Below, one piece after another: positions 38,544 through 47,577 of a stretch of DNA of 51,882 bases. How positions within the stretch are numbered: position 1 is the first letter of the stretch; each line of letters opens with the position of its first letter. A model generated the notes under the pieces. The model was not told the origin of the DNA, ran no database searches, and worked only from the letters and a program-made list of their open reading frames with translations. Source of the DNA: SURF-32 sp964648365. Lineage in GTDB: Bacteria; Planctomycetota; Phycisphaerae; UBA1845. The DNA lies in the NCBI GenBank assembly GCA_964648365.1, contig CAZYLK010000021.1, forward strand, positions 1-51,882, read 5' to 3'. The position numbers and the translations under genes were made by a program.

Positions 38544-38699
38544 GCTGCTGATCTCCGGTGATCGGTCCCAGGTGTCGGCCGGGGGCTGAACCGGTCGATC
38601 CGGCCGACGCCCCTCTCCGTCGAGTGTAGAGGCCCATCACGGCCGACGCCACACGGTCGTGATGCGTCCGCAGCCGGGGCCTGATACTCTTCGGAACCT

Positions 38700-40274
38700 A
38701 TGAGAGAGCCGTCGCGGGAAAAACTGCGGTTCGCGATCCTCCGGTCGTGGAGCATCTGGGTCGGCGTGCTGTCTCTCGGGCTGGTCTGCGTGGGGCTGGT
38801 CATGTCCTGGGAGCAGGCCCTGCAGATGGCCAACGACCGGATTGAGGGGGAGCAGCGATACTCGAAATACCTGGTCAGCCGGGCGCAGGATGACTTCGCG
38901 GCCGGCGTTCGCCTGGCGCTGAACGAGTCCATGGAGCGGATGATCGCGCCGCAGGAGCCGATGGACGAGCTTCTGGCGGCCAAGGTGGAGCGCTGGATCG
39001 TCGCCACGGTGCTGTGGGACGGCGTCAACGAGCTGATGCTCGTGCGGCCGGAGGCGCTGGGCCTGCTGCGTCCCACCCCCACGCGCCAGGCGCTGGAGGC
39101 ACGCCGCCTCCAGATCGGTCGCGACGAACGCGTGCCCTTCCTGGAACGGTCGGACGTTCCCCAACCGGCCGGACCGGCCGAACCCGTCGTGCCGATCTAC
39201 GACGACCTCACCGAAACGCCCCTGCTGGTGGCGTCGGTGGCCACGACCCTGGAGGACGGGACGCTGGCGGTCCTGGCCGCGGTCATCGACAAGGACCGCC
39301 TGCGGCGCGAACTGGTCGAGCGGCTCATCGGCGGCGGGCGGCTGGAACTGGTCACTGAGTATCCGCGCGGCTCCTACTGGTTCGAGCCGCTCAACATCGG
39401 CGTGCGGTTCTGGGCGGTGCAGCCCTCGGCCGAGTTCATCCGCGAGCAGCGCACCAGCGCCACCCGGCAGATTCTGATTCACTGGCTGATCACGATTCCC
39501 TCGGTCGTCGTCGTGCTGGTGATGCTGTGGTTCATGTTCCGGCTGGCGCGGCGGGAACTGGCGCTGTCGGAGATGAAGAGCAACTTCGTCGCCGACGTGT
39601 CGCACGAACTCAAGACGCCGCTGGCGCTGATCCGCATGTTCGGGGAAACACTTCTCGAAGGCCGCGTGTCGTCGGACGACAAGCGGCAGGAATACTACCG
39701 CGTGATCATGCGGGAAAGCTCGCGTCTGACGCACCTGATCGACAACATCCTGGACTTCTCGCGCATCGAGGCGGCCGGGCGGCAGCTTCACCTGGCGCAG
39801 CAGGACGTGGCCGACGTCGTGCGAGAGACATACGAGTCCTATCAGCTCGAACTGGATCACGCCGGCTTCGAGCATCGCCTGAAAGTCGCAGAAGGGCTGC
39901 CGGCCGTCGTCATCGACCGTAACGCCATCACGCAGGCGCTGGTCAACCTGATCAGCAACGCCATCAAGTACTCGGACGACGACCGCTACCTGGGCATCGA
40001 CGTGGACCACGACACCCGCCGCGGCGCCCGCGGCGTGCTCATCAGCGTCCACGACCGCGGCATCGGCATCCGCCCGGAAGACCGGGCGCAAATCTTCGAC
40101 GGCTTCTTCCGCGCCTCCGACACCCGCGTCCGCGAGCGCCGCGGCACGGGGCTGGGCCTGGCGCTGGTCAAGCAGATCGTCGAAGACCACGGCGGGGCCG
40201 TCTGGGTCGAATCGCGACTGGTGAAGGGGAGCACGTTTCGGATCTTTTTGCCGGCGGAAAAGGTGTCAGGATGA
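38700..40274 (+). CDS. orphan membrane sensor histidine kinase
   Basis: 524 residues. Two membrane helices (about 15-37 and 258-282: ILIHWLITIPSVVVVLVMLWFMF) enclose a periplasmic sensor of about 220 residues with no recognised fold. No HAMP domain is evident. The H box is FVADVSHELKTPLALI with His302, followed by N box (ALVNLISNAIKYS), G1 (VHDRGIGI), F box (IFDGFFRA) and G2 (RGTGLGLALVKQIV). No response regulator is adjacent, so the partner is unknown. The last seven codons (ending EKVSG and the stop) are supplied by the left arm of a palindromic element (40256-40375). Confidence 0.92.
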   Translation: MREPSREKLRFAILRSWSIWVGVLSLGLVCVGLVMSWEQALQMANDRIEGEQRYSKYLVSRAQDDFAAGVRLALNESMERMIAPQEPMDELLAAKVERWIVATVLWDGVNELMLVRPEALGLLRPTPTRQALEARRLQIGRDERVPFLERSDVPQPAGPAEPVVPIYDDLTETPLLVASVATTLEDGTLAVLAAVIDKDRLRRELVERLIGGGRLELVTEYPRGSYWFEPLNIGVRFWAVQPSAEFIREQRTSATRQILIHWLITIPSVVVVLVMLWFMFRLARRELALSEMKSNFVADVSHELKTPLALIRMFGETLLEGRVSSDDKRQEYYRVIMRESSRLTHLIDNILDFSRIEAAGRQLHLAQQDVADVVRETYESYQLELDHAGFEHRLKVAEGLPAVVIDRNAITQALVNLISNAIKYSDDDRYLGIDVDHDTRRGARGVLISVHDRGIGIRPEDRAQIFDGFFRASDTRVRERRGTGLGLALVKQIVEDHGGAVWVESRLVKGSTFRIFLPAEKVSG

Positions 40275-40375
40275 TTTTTGCGTAGCGCGCATCCGCGCTT
40301 GGATCGCCCAGGCGCCGTGAGCGATGTTGCATTCTTGCATCCGCTGACGGCAAAAATCATCCTGACACCTTTTCC
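40256..40375. repeat. 120-bp palindromic element, copy 1
   Basis: Perfect 26-bp inverted repeats (40256-40281 and 40350-40375) containing AAAAGGTGTCAGGATGATTT enclose a 68-bp core. The left arm covers the end and stop codon of the histidine kinase gene. Arms and the left part of the core match copy 2 at 45138-45258. No transposase is encoded. Confidence 0.95.
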
Positions 40376-40383
40376 GACACCCG

Positions 40384-40412
40384 TTGAGTCGCCCCGAGTG
40401 ATTCGATATTCT
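40384..40412 (+). promoter_or_regulatory. possible promoter of the secreted ThuA-like-size protein gene
   Basis: TTGAGT (40384-40389), 17-bp spacer and TATTCT (40407-40412), 97 bp before the ATG at 40509. It lies just beyond the palindromic element. Confidence 0.4.
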
Positions 40413-40508
40413 TGAGGCAGACTTTCGGACGCCGGGACTCGCTTGACATTTTGCCTGCGGCCGCGTGCGCCGAACCAGCGGCCGGGCGTCCAAGAGGAGG
40501 AGCAGACA

Positions 40509-41390
40509 ATGAAGAAGAATCGTGTGGTCGTTGTGTCGTGTCTGGCCGTGGCGGCCCTGGCGATGGCCTCGTCCGTGCGGGCCGAGACCCTGCTGATCGT
40601 CGCTGCTGACGGCAACCCCCCGGTGCAGCAGTTGACGGGCGACCTGTTCACCCAGGTCGATACGTTTAACTCGATCGGCGGCACGCCCACGCTGCAGCAG
40701 TTACAGGGCTACGACGTGGTTCTGGCGTACTGCAACAGCATCCCCCAGGATCCGGAGACGCTCGGCAACGTGCTGGCGGACTACGTCGACGGCGGCGGCA
40801 GCGTGATTATCTGCACCTACGGCATCAGCGAGCCGTGGGCCATCGACGGCCGCATCCAGACGACCGGCTACAATCCGCTTGTCAAAGCCGGCAATGGCGA
40901 CGTGTCCGGTGAAGTCGTGGCACTGCTGCCGGGCGATCCGGTTTTCAACACGCCGAACGCCGTGAACCCGGGCGCGATCACGATGTTCCACAATACCAAC
41001 TTTGCGCACCCCGGCGTGGATAACGGCGCGACCCTGCTGGCCGACGACGGCGCGGGCGTCGCGCTGCTGGCCGTCAATGGCGGCGGAACCGTCATGGGCG
41101 CGAACATGTTCCCCGCCACGTCGCCGGGCGGAAACAACGCCGAGTTCTACGCCCTGCTGGAGAACATCGCGGCCCGCTCCATGGGCGGCACGACCTGCCA
41201 CTACCTGGTCAAGAAGAGCAAGGCCAAGGGCGGCTGCGACGCCTGCCCGCCGAAGGGCGGCGACTACCGCAGCCAGTCGGAATGCGAAGCCGTGAACGAT
41301 TGTGTCAAGAAGGTCAAGACGACGATCGGTTGCCCGAACGGCGGCAACGGCACCTGCAAGCTCAAGGGTAAGCGCGACACCTGCGGCTGA
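40509..41390 (+). CDS. secreted protein with cysteine-rich C-terminus
   Basis: 293 residues. ATG 40509 has AGGAGGAG upstream and opens a clear signal peptide (KKNRVVVVSCLAVAALAMASSVRA). Residues about 25-225 look like a Rossmann/flavodoxin-like or glutamine-amidotransferase-like domain: TLLIVAADGNPPVQQL, YDVVLAYCNSIP, LADYVDGGGSVIICTYG. This is the layout of ThuA-like domains, but no catalytic residues can be assigned. The last 65 residues hold nine cysteines (TTCHYLVKKS, GGCDACPPKGGD, CEAVNDCVKK, IGCPNGGNGTC, DTCG), probably disulfide-bonded outside the cell. This tail differs from the 74-residue module of the neighbouring WD40 protein. Followed by a strong hairpin. Confidence 0.82.
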   Translation: MKKNRVVVVSCLAVAALAMASSVRAETLLIVAADGNPPVQQLTGDLFTQVDTFNSIGGTPTLQQLQGYDVVLAYCNSIPQDPETLGNVLADYVDGGGSVIICTYGISEPWAIDGRIQTTGYNPLVKAGNGDVSGEVVALLPGDPVFNTPNAVNPGAITMFHNTNFAHPGVDNGATLLADDGAGVALLAVNGGGTVMGANMFPATSPGGNNAEFYALLENIAARSMGGTTCHYLVKKSKAKGGCDACPPKGGDYRSQSECEAVNDCVKKVKTTIGCPNGGNGTCKLKGKRDTCG

Positions 41391-41422
41391 CGCACGGAGC
41401 TATAACAGATTCCGCACTCAAT

Positions 41423-41454
41423 CGCCCCCGCCCGTCCCTCAACGGGCGGGGGCG
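41423..41454 (+). terminator. strong hairpin after the secreted protein gene
   Basis: CGCCCCCGCCCG, 8-nt loop, CGGGCGGGGGCG: a perfect 12-bp stem starting 33 bp after the stop codon. No T tract follows, so it may pause or protect the mRNA rather than terminate alone. Confidence 0.55.
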
Positions 41455-41916
41455 GGTGCATATCGCCGCGCACTCACGCCTGTGCTCACTGGCCGCACAC
41501 CAGCCAACCCTCGACGGCTCGCGGTTCCACTCCGAAGGTGGCCAGAAGCCACGTACCCTGTCGCAACACGCTGAAAACAAGATACTTGTAGAGGGTGGGA
41601 CGCACTTTTCGGTAGTCGGCGTCAAAAAACAGGTCAGCGCGCGAACCCCTCGCTGGCTGCCTCGTATACACACCGGCGGGCGTGATCGTCCGCCTGGGCG
41701 CTGCGGGAGCGCAGTCGCGGCGCTCCCGTGCGCGAAGCCGCGTCTTCACGCCCATTCGCGCCGGCGACCCGCGAGGTTAGGCCCGCGCGCAGTGCCGGCG
41801 TGGTTGAGGCCGCGAATCGGCAGGAGCCATTCTTGCACGCAGATTGAATATCAAAGTCCCCCCGGACGGGGGTCAGTCACTCAAATCGGGCCGGAGACGA
41901 ACGAGGAGAGTGTCAC
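41455..41916. other. gene-free region with a second hairpin
   Basis: About 460 bp without a gene I can support. It holds a 9-bp perfect hairpin (41704-41712 with 41720-41728, CGGGAGCGC/GCGCTCCCG) and a CCCCC...GGGGG hairpin near 41860-41875 in the WD40 leader. A minus-strand 89-codon frame (41486-41755) has no start signal or recognised domain and is treated as non-coding or a remnant. Confidence 0.4.
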
Positions 41917-44079
41917 ATGTCGAACCGATCAGTCAGTGGCAATCGCAGTGGCAGATGCTTTCGGGGTATCACGTTCATTCTTGGCATGGCGCTGCTCAGT
42001 CCGGCGGCGTTCGTGAGTTCTGCCGTCGCACAGGGGCGGCCGGACGTCGCGTGGATGGAGGGGGGACACTACCACGCCAACGCCACCTCCGTGGCCTGTT
42101 CGCCGGACGGACGGGTGCTGGCGACGGCCGACGAGCACGGAACCGTGAGACTATGGCGGCTGTCGGACGGGATGCTCGTCAGGACGCTGGACGCCGGGCT
42201 GGGCGCTGCACACTGTGTTGCGTATTCGCCCGACGGAGACGTGCTCGCAACCGGCGACTCCCACCACATCTACCTGTGGGGTGCGAACGATGGCAGATTG
42301 CTCCAGACCCTCGATAATCCAGGCCGGGCGAACGCGCTGGCGTTTTCGCCGGATCGCAGGACGCTGGCTTCCGCCGGCGGGGACGACGTCAGGCTCTGGC
42401 GATATCCCGACGGCGAACTGCTGTACACGCTGAGCGGACACACCGACTGGGTCCACTTCGTCGCATTCTCGCCCGATGGCTCGAGGGTCGCCTCCGCGTC
42501 CTATGACGGCACCATCCGATTGTGGCAGTCATCAAACGGCGTACTGATTCGAACGCTGGACGGACATGAGGGAGGAGCGCTTGCCGTCGCCTTCTCCCCG
42601 CGCGAGCACACGCTCGCATCGGGTGGCGAGGACGGCCTCGTCCGGCTCTGGCGCGTGCCGGAGGGTTCGCTCATTCAGACCCTGGAAGACCACTCCGGGC
42701 CGGTGGAATCCGTCGCCTACTCGCCTGACGGTAAGATCCTGGCAGCGGGCGGCGGGCGCGAGATCAGGCTCTGGCTGGCGGCGAGCGGCGAGCCGTTGCG
42801 GGCCTGGGACGCCGACGTGGCTTCGCTCAATGCGATCGCGTTTGCTCCCGACGGCCGTACGCTGGCCGCGGCAAGCGTGGGCGCAAGCCTGCGTCAGGCG
42901 GCGTCGTTGTGGAATGTGGCCGACGGTCAGTTGCTTCGAACGTTCGGAACCCACTTCCTGCCGGTTTACGGCGTCGCGTTCTCGCCGGATGGGCGAACGC
43001 TCGCCTCCACGAGCGCTCAATCACCCGTGCGCCTGACGCGTGTATCCAACGGGAAGCCGCTTACGTCGCTCGATGCTTTCTCTCGGGGGGCTCTATCGCT
43101 GGCCTTCTCGCCGGACGGGCGCAAGCTCGCGGTGGCGGACCATGACGGCCAACTGAGCCTCGCCCGCATCGCCACCGGTCGCATCGAGCGTACCTTCCAG
43201 ACGCGCGACGTCACGTCCGTCGCCTATTCGCCGGACGGGCAGACGCTGGCCACGGCGGGCGGATACGACGACCCGACCGTCCGGATGTTCCGCATCGCCG
43301 ACGGCGCGTTGCTCTGGGCGGGACCGCCGCAAGACGGTCCGGTACATGCGGTTGCCATCTCTCCGGACGGTCAGATCGTAGCATCCGGCGGCTGGGATCA
43401 GGTCATCCGTCTCTGGCGAGCCGCGGACGGCGAACCGCTTCGGGAATTGCGCGGACACACTGAAACCGTCAATACTGTCGCCTTCTCTTCGGACGGGCAG
43501 ATGCTGGCGTCGGGTGAGGGATCTCAGACATCCAGGAACTTCACCATCAGGCTCTGGCGCGTGGCCGATGGAGCGCCGCTGCGGACGCTCATCGGGCACG
43601 CCAATCCGGTCCGGTCCGTCGCGTTCTCGCCCGACGGCCGTACGCTCGTGTCGGGAAGCGGCGACTACATTCTGGGCGATCTGCGGCTGCGACTGTGGAA
43701 CGTCTCGACGGGTGAACTGCTGAAGTCTTATGACGAGGAGGCCGAGTCGGACGTCACGTCCGTTCAGTTCTCACCGGACGGGCGGCACTTCGCCTACGGC
43801 CGGCACGACGCTACGGTGGTGCTCGCCCGGAACCCGTACGCGGAAGATCCCGGCTGCGGCCTCGGGGCGCGACTCCAGATCAAGTGTCGCCGCCATCGGA
43901 CAAAAGTCCTGGGCGTGCTGAAGCGCGCGAGCGCGTTCGCGCATGTGACGTTCACGCTGGACGACCAGAACGCCGTCGAGAGGTTGACAGATGTCAACGG
44001 AAAGGCGAAAGTCACGTACACTGACGTGCCACGCGGCGGGCACACGCTTCGCGTGTGTGATCTGGAGGAGGGGTGTTAA
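41917..44079 (+). CDS. secreted WD40-repeat protein with a four-cysteine C-terminal module
   Basis: 720 residues. GAGGAG lies 8 nt before the ATG. A signal peptide (RGITFILGMALLSPAAFVSSAVAQG) directs it outside the cytoplasm. Residues about 50-645 contain 14 WD40 repeats, each with the core AFSPDGRxLASGG...RLWRxxDG; 14 repeats suit two seven-bladed propellers. Repeats 7-9 are the least regular (LRQAASLW; VRLTRV; LSLARI). The last 74 residues (from Cys at 43855) are a separate module with four cysteines ending VCDLEEGC at the stop codon, aligning without gaps to the end of the secreted protein at 9623. WD40 propellers bind proteins; the ligand is unknown. Confidence 0.93.
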   Translation: MSNRSVSGNRSGRCFRGITFILGMALLSPAAFVSSAVAQGRPDVAWMEGGHYHANATSVACSPDGRVLATADEHGTVRLWRLSDGMLVRTLDAGLGAAHCVAYSPDGDVLATGDSHHIYLWGANDGRLLQTLDNPGRANALAFSPDRRTLASAGGDDVRLWRYPDGELLYTLSGHTDWVHFVAFSPDGSRVASASYDGTIRLWQSSNGVLIRTLDGHEGGALAVAFSPREHTLASGGEDGLVRLWRVPEGSLIQTLEDHSGPVESVAYSPDGKILAAGGGREIRLWLAASGEPLRAWDADVASLNAIAFAPDGRTLAAASVGASLRQAASLWNVADGQLLRTFGTHFLPVYGVAFSPDGRTLASTSAQSPVRLTRVSNGKPLTSLDAFSRGALSLAFSPDGRKLAVADHDGQLSLARIATGRIERTFQTRDVTSVAYSPDGQTLATAGGYDDPTVRMFRIADGALLWAGPPQDGPVHAVAISPDGQIVASGGWDQVIRLWRAADGEPLRELRGHTETVNTVAFSSDGQMLASGEGSQTSRNFTIRLWRVADGAPLRTLIGHANPVRSVAFSPDGRTLVSGSGDYILGDLRLRLWNVSTGELLKSYDEEAESDVTSVQFSPDGRHFAYGRHDATVVLARNPYAEDPGCGLGARLQIKCRRHRTKVLGVLKRASAFAHVTFTLDDQNAVERLTDVNGKAKVTYTDVPRGGHTLRVCDLEEGC

Positions 44080-44132
44080 GCATCGCGCCAGCGGCGCGGC
44101 GGTGTACGTTCTTCCACTTCGCGGAGTAATCC

Positions 44133-44549
44133 ATGAGTCTGTCCCTTCGACTGGTATCAATTGCCGCCAGGGTTCGATCTTACATCCCCTGGTTCTTGGG
44201 TGGTTCACGACGACAGCTCATCGCTGGTATCTGCTATGAAGTAGGCGAGGGTGAAACCCGGCCCGCTGCACTCGTCAGCTTCGTGGTTGATCGTTTTGCA
44301 GAATTTGCGGACGGCGCCGGTACGCTGCTGTTGACGGCTGACGTACTGCGCGAAGCCGTCTCGACTGAGGTGGCCCTTGACGCCAGCGATGCACGGTGGG
44401 CGCTCGCCCGTATCCGTAAATGGGTTATCGCCGATGCTCAACCAGGCCAGACGATGAACGTTTTCAGGATCGGTGGTGTAGATTTCTGCCTGGAAATACG
44501 CGGAGACGGCATTGAAATGAGACGCTTGAGCGCGGCTGATTCCCGATAG
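44133..44549 (+). CDS. small protein of unknown function
   Basis: 138 residues, GGAG 8 nt before the ATG. It starts with an amphipathic stretch (LSLRLVSIAARVRSYIPWFL) that could touch a membrane but is not a clear signal peptide. The rest is mixed helix and strand (FAEFADGAGTLLLTADVLRE; ARWALARIRKWVIADA; VFRIGGVDFCLEIRGDG). No family recognised. It follows the WD40 gene by 53 bp on the same strand and may be co-transcribed. Confidence 0.65.
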   Translation: MSLSLRLVSIAARVRSYIPWFLGGSRRQLIAGICYEVGEGETRPAALVSFVVDRFAEFADGAGTLLLTADVLREAVSTEVALDASDARWALARIRKWVIADAQPGQTMNVFRIGGVDFCLEIRGDGIEMRRLSAADSR

Positions 44550-44683
44550 GCCGGAGGCAGGGTGTCAGGAGGGAGCGCCACTGTGTTGACTACCGTGAAA
44601 TCGCAGCTCACAAGCGCCGCGGCAGTGAGGGCTCTAATGGTGGAGCCCTGACGGAGTCGCGTGCCTACTCTTGGCTGATTGGG

Positions 44684-45097
44684 ATGGACGATTTTACACG
44701 AGAACTGAAGCGACTGAGCATTGGCGCAGCGTCCGGAAAGCCGCAAGCCGATACGCTGGTCTTCGAGCAGCAACTGCTCGAGCCGCTCTCCGCGGCTGAT
44801 GCCGCCGGACTCTTCGCGGCTATGCTCGATATCGCGATAGCCGACGGCGCGGAGTCGCTCACCTTCCGGCTCACGGACGGGGGGTTGGAGATGCGCATCC
44901 AGGGCCAGACCTATGACATGGTCGCCCCGCCCGTGGATGCGGTCGTCGATCTGCTGCGGTGGATCGCGCGGGCGTCCGGGGTTACGCTGGGTCGCGACGG
45001 GGAATTGTCCGTTTCCACCGAACGTGGAAAGCTGGCCCTGAAGGTGTCGCACGGGTGCAGCGACAGACGTTCGTCGATCGTGGTGGATGGCTTCTGA
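44684..45097 (+). CDS. small protein, possibly a free-standing GspE/PilB N-terminal-like domain
   Basis: 137 residues with no signal peptide. The second half (IADGAESLTFRLTDGGLEMR then IQGQTYDMV, VVDLLRWIARASGV, GRDGELSVSTERGKLALKV) has the order of elements found in the domain preceding the ATPase core of GspE/PilB proteins: Asp-x-x-Ser-x-x-x-x, an RxxG turn, a helix, and a strand pair. The nucleotide-binding core is absent. This similarity is by eye and weak; a plain unknown protein is equally possible. A TTGGG-type SD is poor. It ends 41 bp before palindromic element copy 2. Confidence 0.6.
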   Translation: MDDFTRELKRLSIGAASGKPQADTLVFEQQLLEPLSAADAAGLFAAMLDIAIADGAESLTFRLTDGGLEMRIQGQTYDMVAPPVDAVVDLLRWIARASGVTLGRDGELSVSTERGKLALKVSHGCSDRRSSIVVDGF

Positions 45098-45137
45098 GTC
45101 ATAGGACGCCGACGGTGGCTGGCGGCGCGGCGTTCGG

Positions 45138-45258
45138 AGAAAAAGGTGTCAGGATGATTTTTCGGTAGAGCGCTTCCGCGTTCGTATCGCCTCCCGCGGG
45201 GGACGACATTTACATAGTGAAGGCCGGTGTCAGAAAAATCATCCTGACACCTTTTTCT
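45138..45258. repeat. 121-bp palindromic element, copy 2
   Basis: Perfect 26-bp inverted repeats (45138-45163 and 45233-45258) sharing AAAAGGTGTCAGGATGATTT with copy 1 enclose a 69-bp core. The right arm touches the stop codon of the convergent peptidase gene (45259). The left part of the core (GTAGAGCGCTTCCGCG) resembles that of copy 1 (GTAGCGCGCATCCGCG). Confidence 0.95.
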
Positions 45259-47427
45259 CTACGGCACGACCTCAAACGTCACCTGCGCCGCCCCCCTGCC
45301 GTTGTGCTGGTAGAGGCCGACCCAGGTTCCTTCGACGGGTTCGAGGCCGTCGGTGGACCAGGCGAAGCGGAGGAAGCTGCGGCCGGCGCGCTCTTCGAAC
45401 TCGGGCAGGAGTTTGGCCCGCACCTGCTGACCTTTGGGATTGATGATCTCGAAGATGGCGCTGTCGCCCGGCTCGACGTTCAGAAGCTGCACCCAGCCGG
45501 CGACGGTTCCGGCCGAGAGGCTGATCAGCGACGTCTGGTCGGCCACGCAGTCTTCCTCCGTCTCGCAGACCGTGTTCGAAACGCCGATGCCTTCGACGTA
45601 GAAACTGTCGGCCATGAAGAAGTCCACCTGCGTCGGCAGGCTGTAGGCCAGGCCGTCGTAAACCACAAGCTGGAAGGACACGCGCTCCTCCCCCACCGTC
45701 GGCTCCATGCGGAACGTGGTGCGGGGGGCGGTCGGATCGTCGATAAGCACGGTCGGCCCGCCGACCTGCGTCCAGCGGTAGCTTAAGGAAAGCCCCTGCA
45801 TGGAGAGGCTGTTCTCGCCGACCAGCTCGCGCGACTCGTTGAAGCGGGCGGCGATCGTCTCCGGCTCGTCGATCACGGCGACCGGGCGCAGCTCCGGTTC
45901 CAGCGGCGGATGAATGACGACCTGATGGGTGAGGATCCCCTCGGCCCCGCCGTCGCCGGTGATCATGCCCATGTAGTACGTGCCCTCGAACTCGTCTCCG
46001 AAGGTCACTTCCATGTCGAAGCGTCCCTCGTCATCCACCTCGGTGAGGTTGCAGAACACGGTTTCGTTCGATCGCGGCTCAACCAGCGCCACGCAGGCCA
46101 GCCGCGTCCCGTCGATTACGCGGCCGCTGACGGTGTAGGTCTGCTGGTTGTCGTAGAAGAACGCCGGCAGCGAGTCGTCGAACAGTTCCACGCCGTTGTT
46201 GAGGAAGGCATCGAGCGGCAGCTTCGACTGGACGTATCCGTTCACCGATTCGGGGCTGAGTTCGTTGCGCGAGGCGAACTCGTCGCCCTGTTGCGCGACG
46301 CCGCCCGAGCGGGACGCTTCGAAGAAGCCGCTGGGGATGCTCTGGTTGGACGGATTGATGATCTCGTAGTGCAGGTGCGGCCCGGTCGTGTTTCCGGTGT
46401 CGCAACTGAACGCAATCACCTGGCCTCGGGCGACAAACTGCCCGGGTTCGACGATCACGCCCTGCTGATCGAGGTGGACGTAGTTCGAGACGTACCCGTC
46501 ACCGTGGTCGATGGTCACGAAGTTCGCCTGTCGCACGCCTTCGGGCTGTTCCGGGTCGTTGCGCGGATGCTGCTCGACGACGCGGATCACCCGCCCGGCG
46601 GCGACGGCCAGCACGGGCGTGCCAATCGGCATGGGCACGTCCCAGGCGAACAGGTTCTGGTGCGAGAAAGGCCCGTGGTTGCCCTGGCTGATGCTGCGGA
46701 TCTCGCCCGGCGCCCAGGGGGCGAAAAAGAGCGGATGATCGGCCGCGTCGATGGACTCGAACTCGGCCGTGACGAAGCGGTCGCGATCCATGATCACGGC
46801 CGTGGCCGCGTCGGTGGTGCTGACGTCGCCGCTCCAGCGAACGAACTGGAAGCCGTGTTCCGGGGTGGCGCGGACGACGACGGTGGTTCCGGCCGGGAAA
46901 CTGGTCGTGCCCACCGGCGGCTCGACGGCGCCCCCGCCGCCGCTGGTGCTGATGACGAGATTGAACGCGGAGCGCCGCGGCCCCGCGACCTTGACCGTGA
47001 CCCGATCTTCATCAACCCGACCGTCTTCGTCCGTGACCCGCAGCGTAATCTCGTAGTCGCCCGGTTCCAGCGCAATGTCGGCCCGTTCGCCCTCAGCGAC
47101 GACATCGCCGTCCAGTATCCACTCGTAGGCGACGATGGGCGCAGTGCCGTCCCGGCTGGCGGTAGCGTCGAGGGTGACGCGAACCGGCCGTCCGTCGGGT
47201 GTGTCCGTGCGGGTCACGGTCCGGGCGGCGTCGGCCTCGGGATCGGCGGGATCGCCCTGCGGCCCCAGCGGCACGCAACCTCCGCCGAGGGCCAGCGCGA
47301 GGATCGCGGCAATCAGGCAGCCGCGTTCCGCACTCCGCTGAGCCCAGCCACCGGCGTGCCGGTTGGGTCGCGATAGGGAAAGGTCAAGACCGCAAGCCTC
47401 CGCCGGGCGTGGGCAGCATCGAACCAT
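45259..47427 (-). CDS. M23-family peptidase lipoprotein with PKD and beta-repeat domains
   Basis: 722 residues from ATG 47427 (GAGGAG upstream; frame open to 47508). A hydrophobic segment ending ALALGGGC suggests a lipoprotein. Domains in order: PKD-like (RVTLDATASRDGTAPIVAYE ... YEITLRVTDEDGRVDEDRVTV), one bacterial beta repeat (VVVRATPEHGFQFVRWSGDV), then the LytM/M23 domain: SHQNLFAWDVPMPIGTPVLA, TIDHGDGYVSNYVHLDQQG, PGQFVARGQVIAFSCDTGNT and TGPHLHYEI, with the His and HxH zinc ligands visible. The C-terminal 300 residues are further beta domains (VSGRVIDGTRLACVALVEPR; YRWTQVGGPTVLIDDPTAPR). M23 enzymes cut peptide cross-links of peptidoglycan. Whether it is active is not proven. Confidence 0.9.
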   Translation of the reverse strand: MVRCCPRPAEACGLDLSLSRPNRHAGGWAQRSAERGCLIAAILALALGGGCVPLGPQGDPADPEADAARTVTRTDTPDGRPVRVTLDATASRDGTAPIVAYEWILDGDVVAEGERADIALEPGDYEITLRVTDEDGRVDEDRVTVKVAGPRRSAFNLVISTSGGGGAVEPPVGTTSFPAGTTVVVRATPEHGFQFVRWSGDVSTTDAATAVIMDRDRFVTAEFESIDAADHPLFFAPWAPGEIRSISQGNHGPFSHQNLFAWDVPMPIGTPVLAVAAGRVIRVVEQHPRNDPEQPEGVRQANFVTIDHGDGYVSNYVHLDQQGVIVEPGQFVARGQVIAFSCDTGNTTGPHLHYEIINPSNQSIPSGFFEASRSGGVAQQGDEFASRNELSPESVNGYVQSKLPLDAFLNNGVELFDDSLPAFFYDNQQTYTVSGRVIDGTRLACVALVEPRSNETVFCNLTEVDDEGRFDMEVTFGDEFEGTYYMGMITGDGGAEGILTHQVVIHPPLEPELRPVAVIDEPETIAARFNESRELVGENSLSMQGLSLSYRWTQVGGPTVLIDDPTAPRTTFRMEPTVGEERVSFQLVVYDGLAYSLPTQVDFFMADSFYVEGIGVSNTVCETEEDCVADQTSLISLSAGTVAGWVQLLNVEPGDSAIFEIINPKGQQVRAKLLPEFEERAGRSFLRFAWSTDGLEPVEGTWVGLYQHNGRGAAQVTFEVVP

Positions 47428-47577
47428 GGCGGCTCCTCGTGTTGGCACCGTTCCGAAAGCGCGGGCGGCGTGATCCAGCCTCCGTCCCGCTCTCCCCGCC
47501 GGCCGCACCGTGGGCGCAGACCGAGCGCGCTACGGTCTATTGTTGGGCGCCACCGAGTGTCCGGGCAAGTCCGCCGG

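Noticed and set aside
44561..44570. GGTGTCAGGA as a possible third copy of the 120-bp element
   Set aside because: Only 10 bp match, with no opposite arm nearby.
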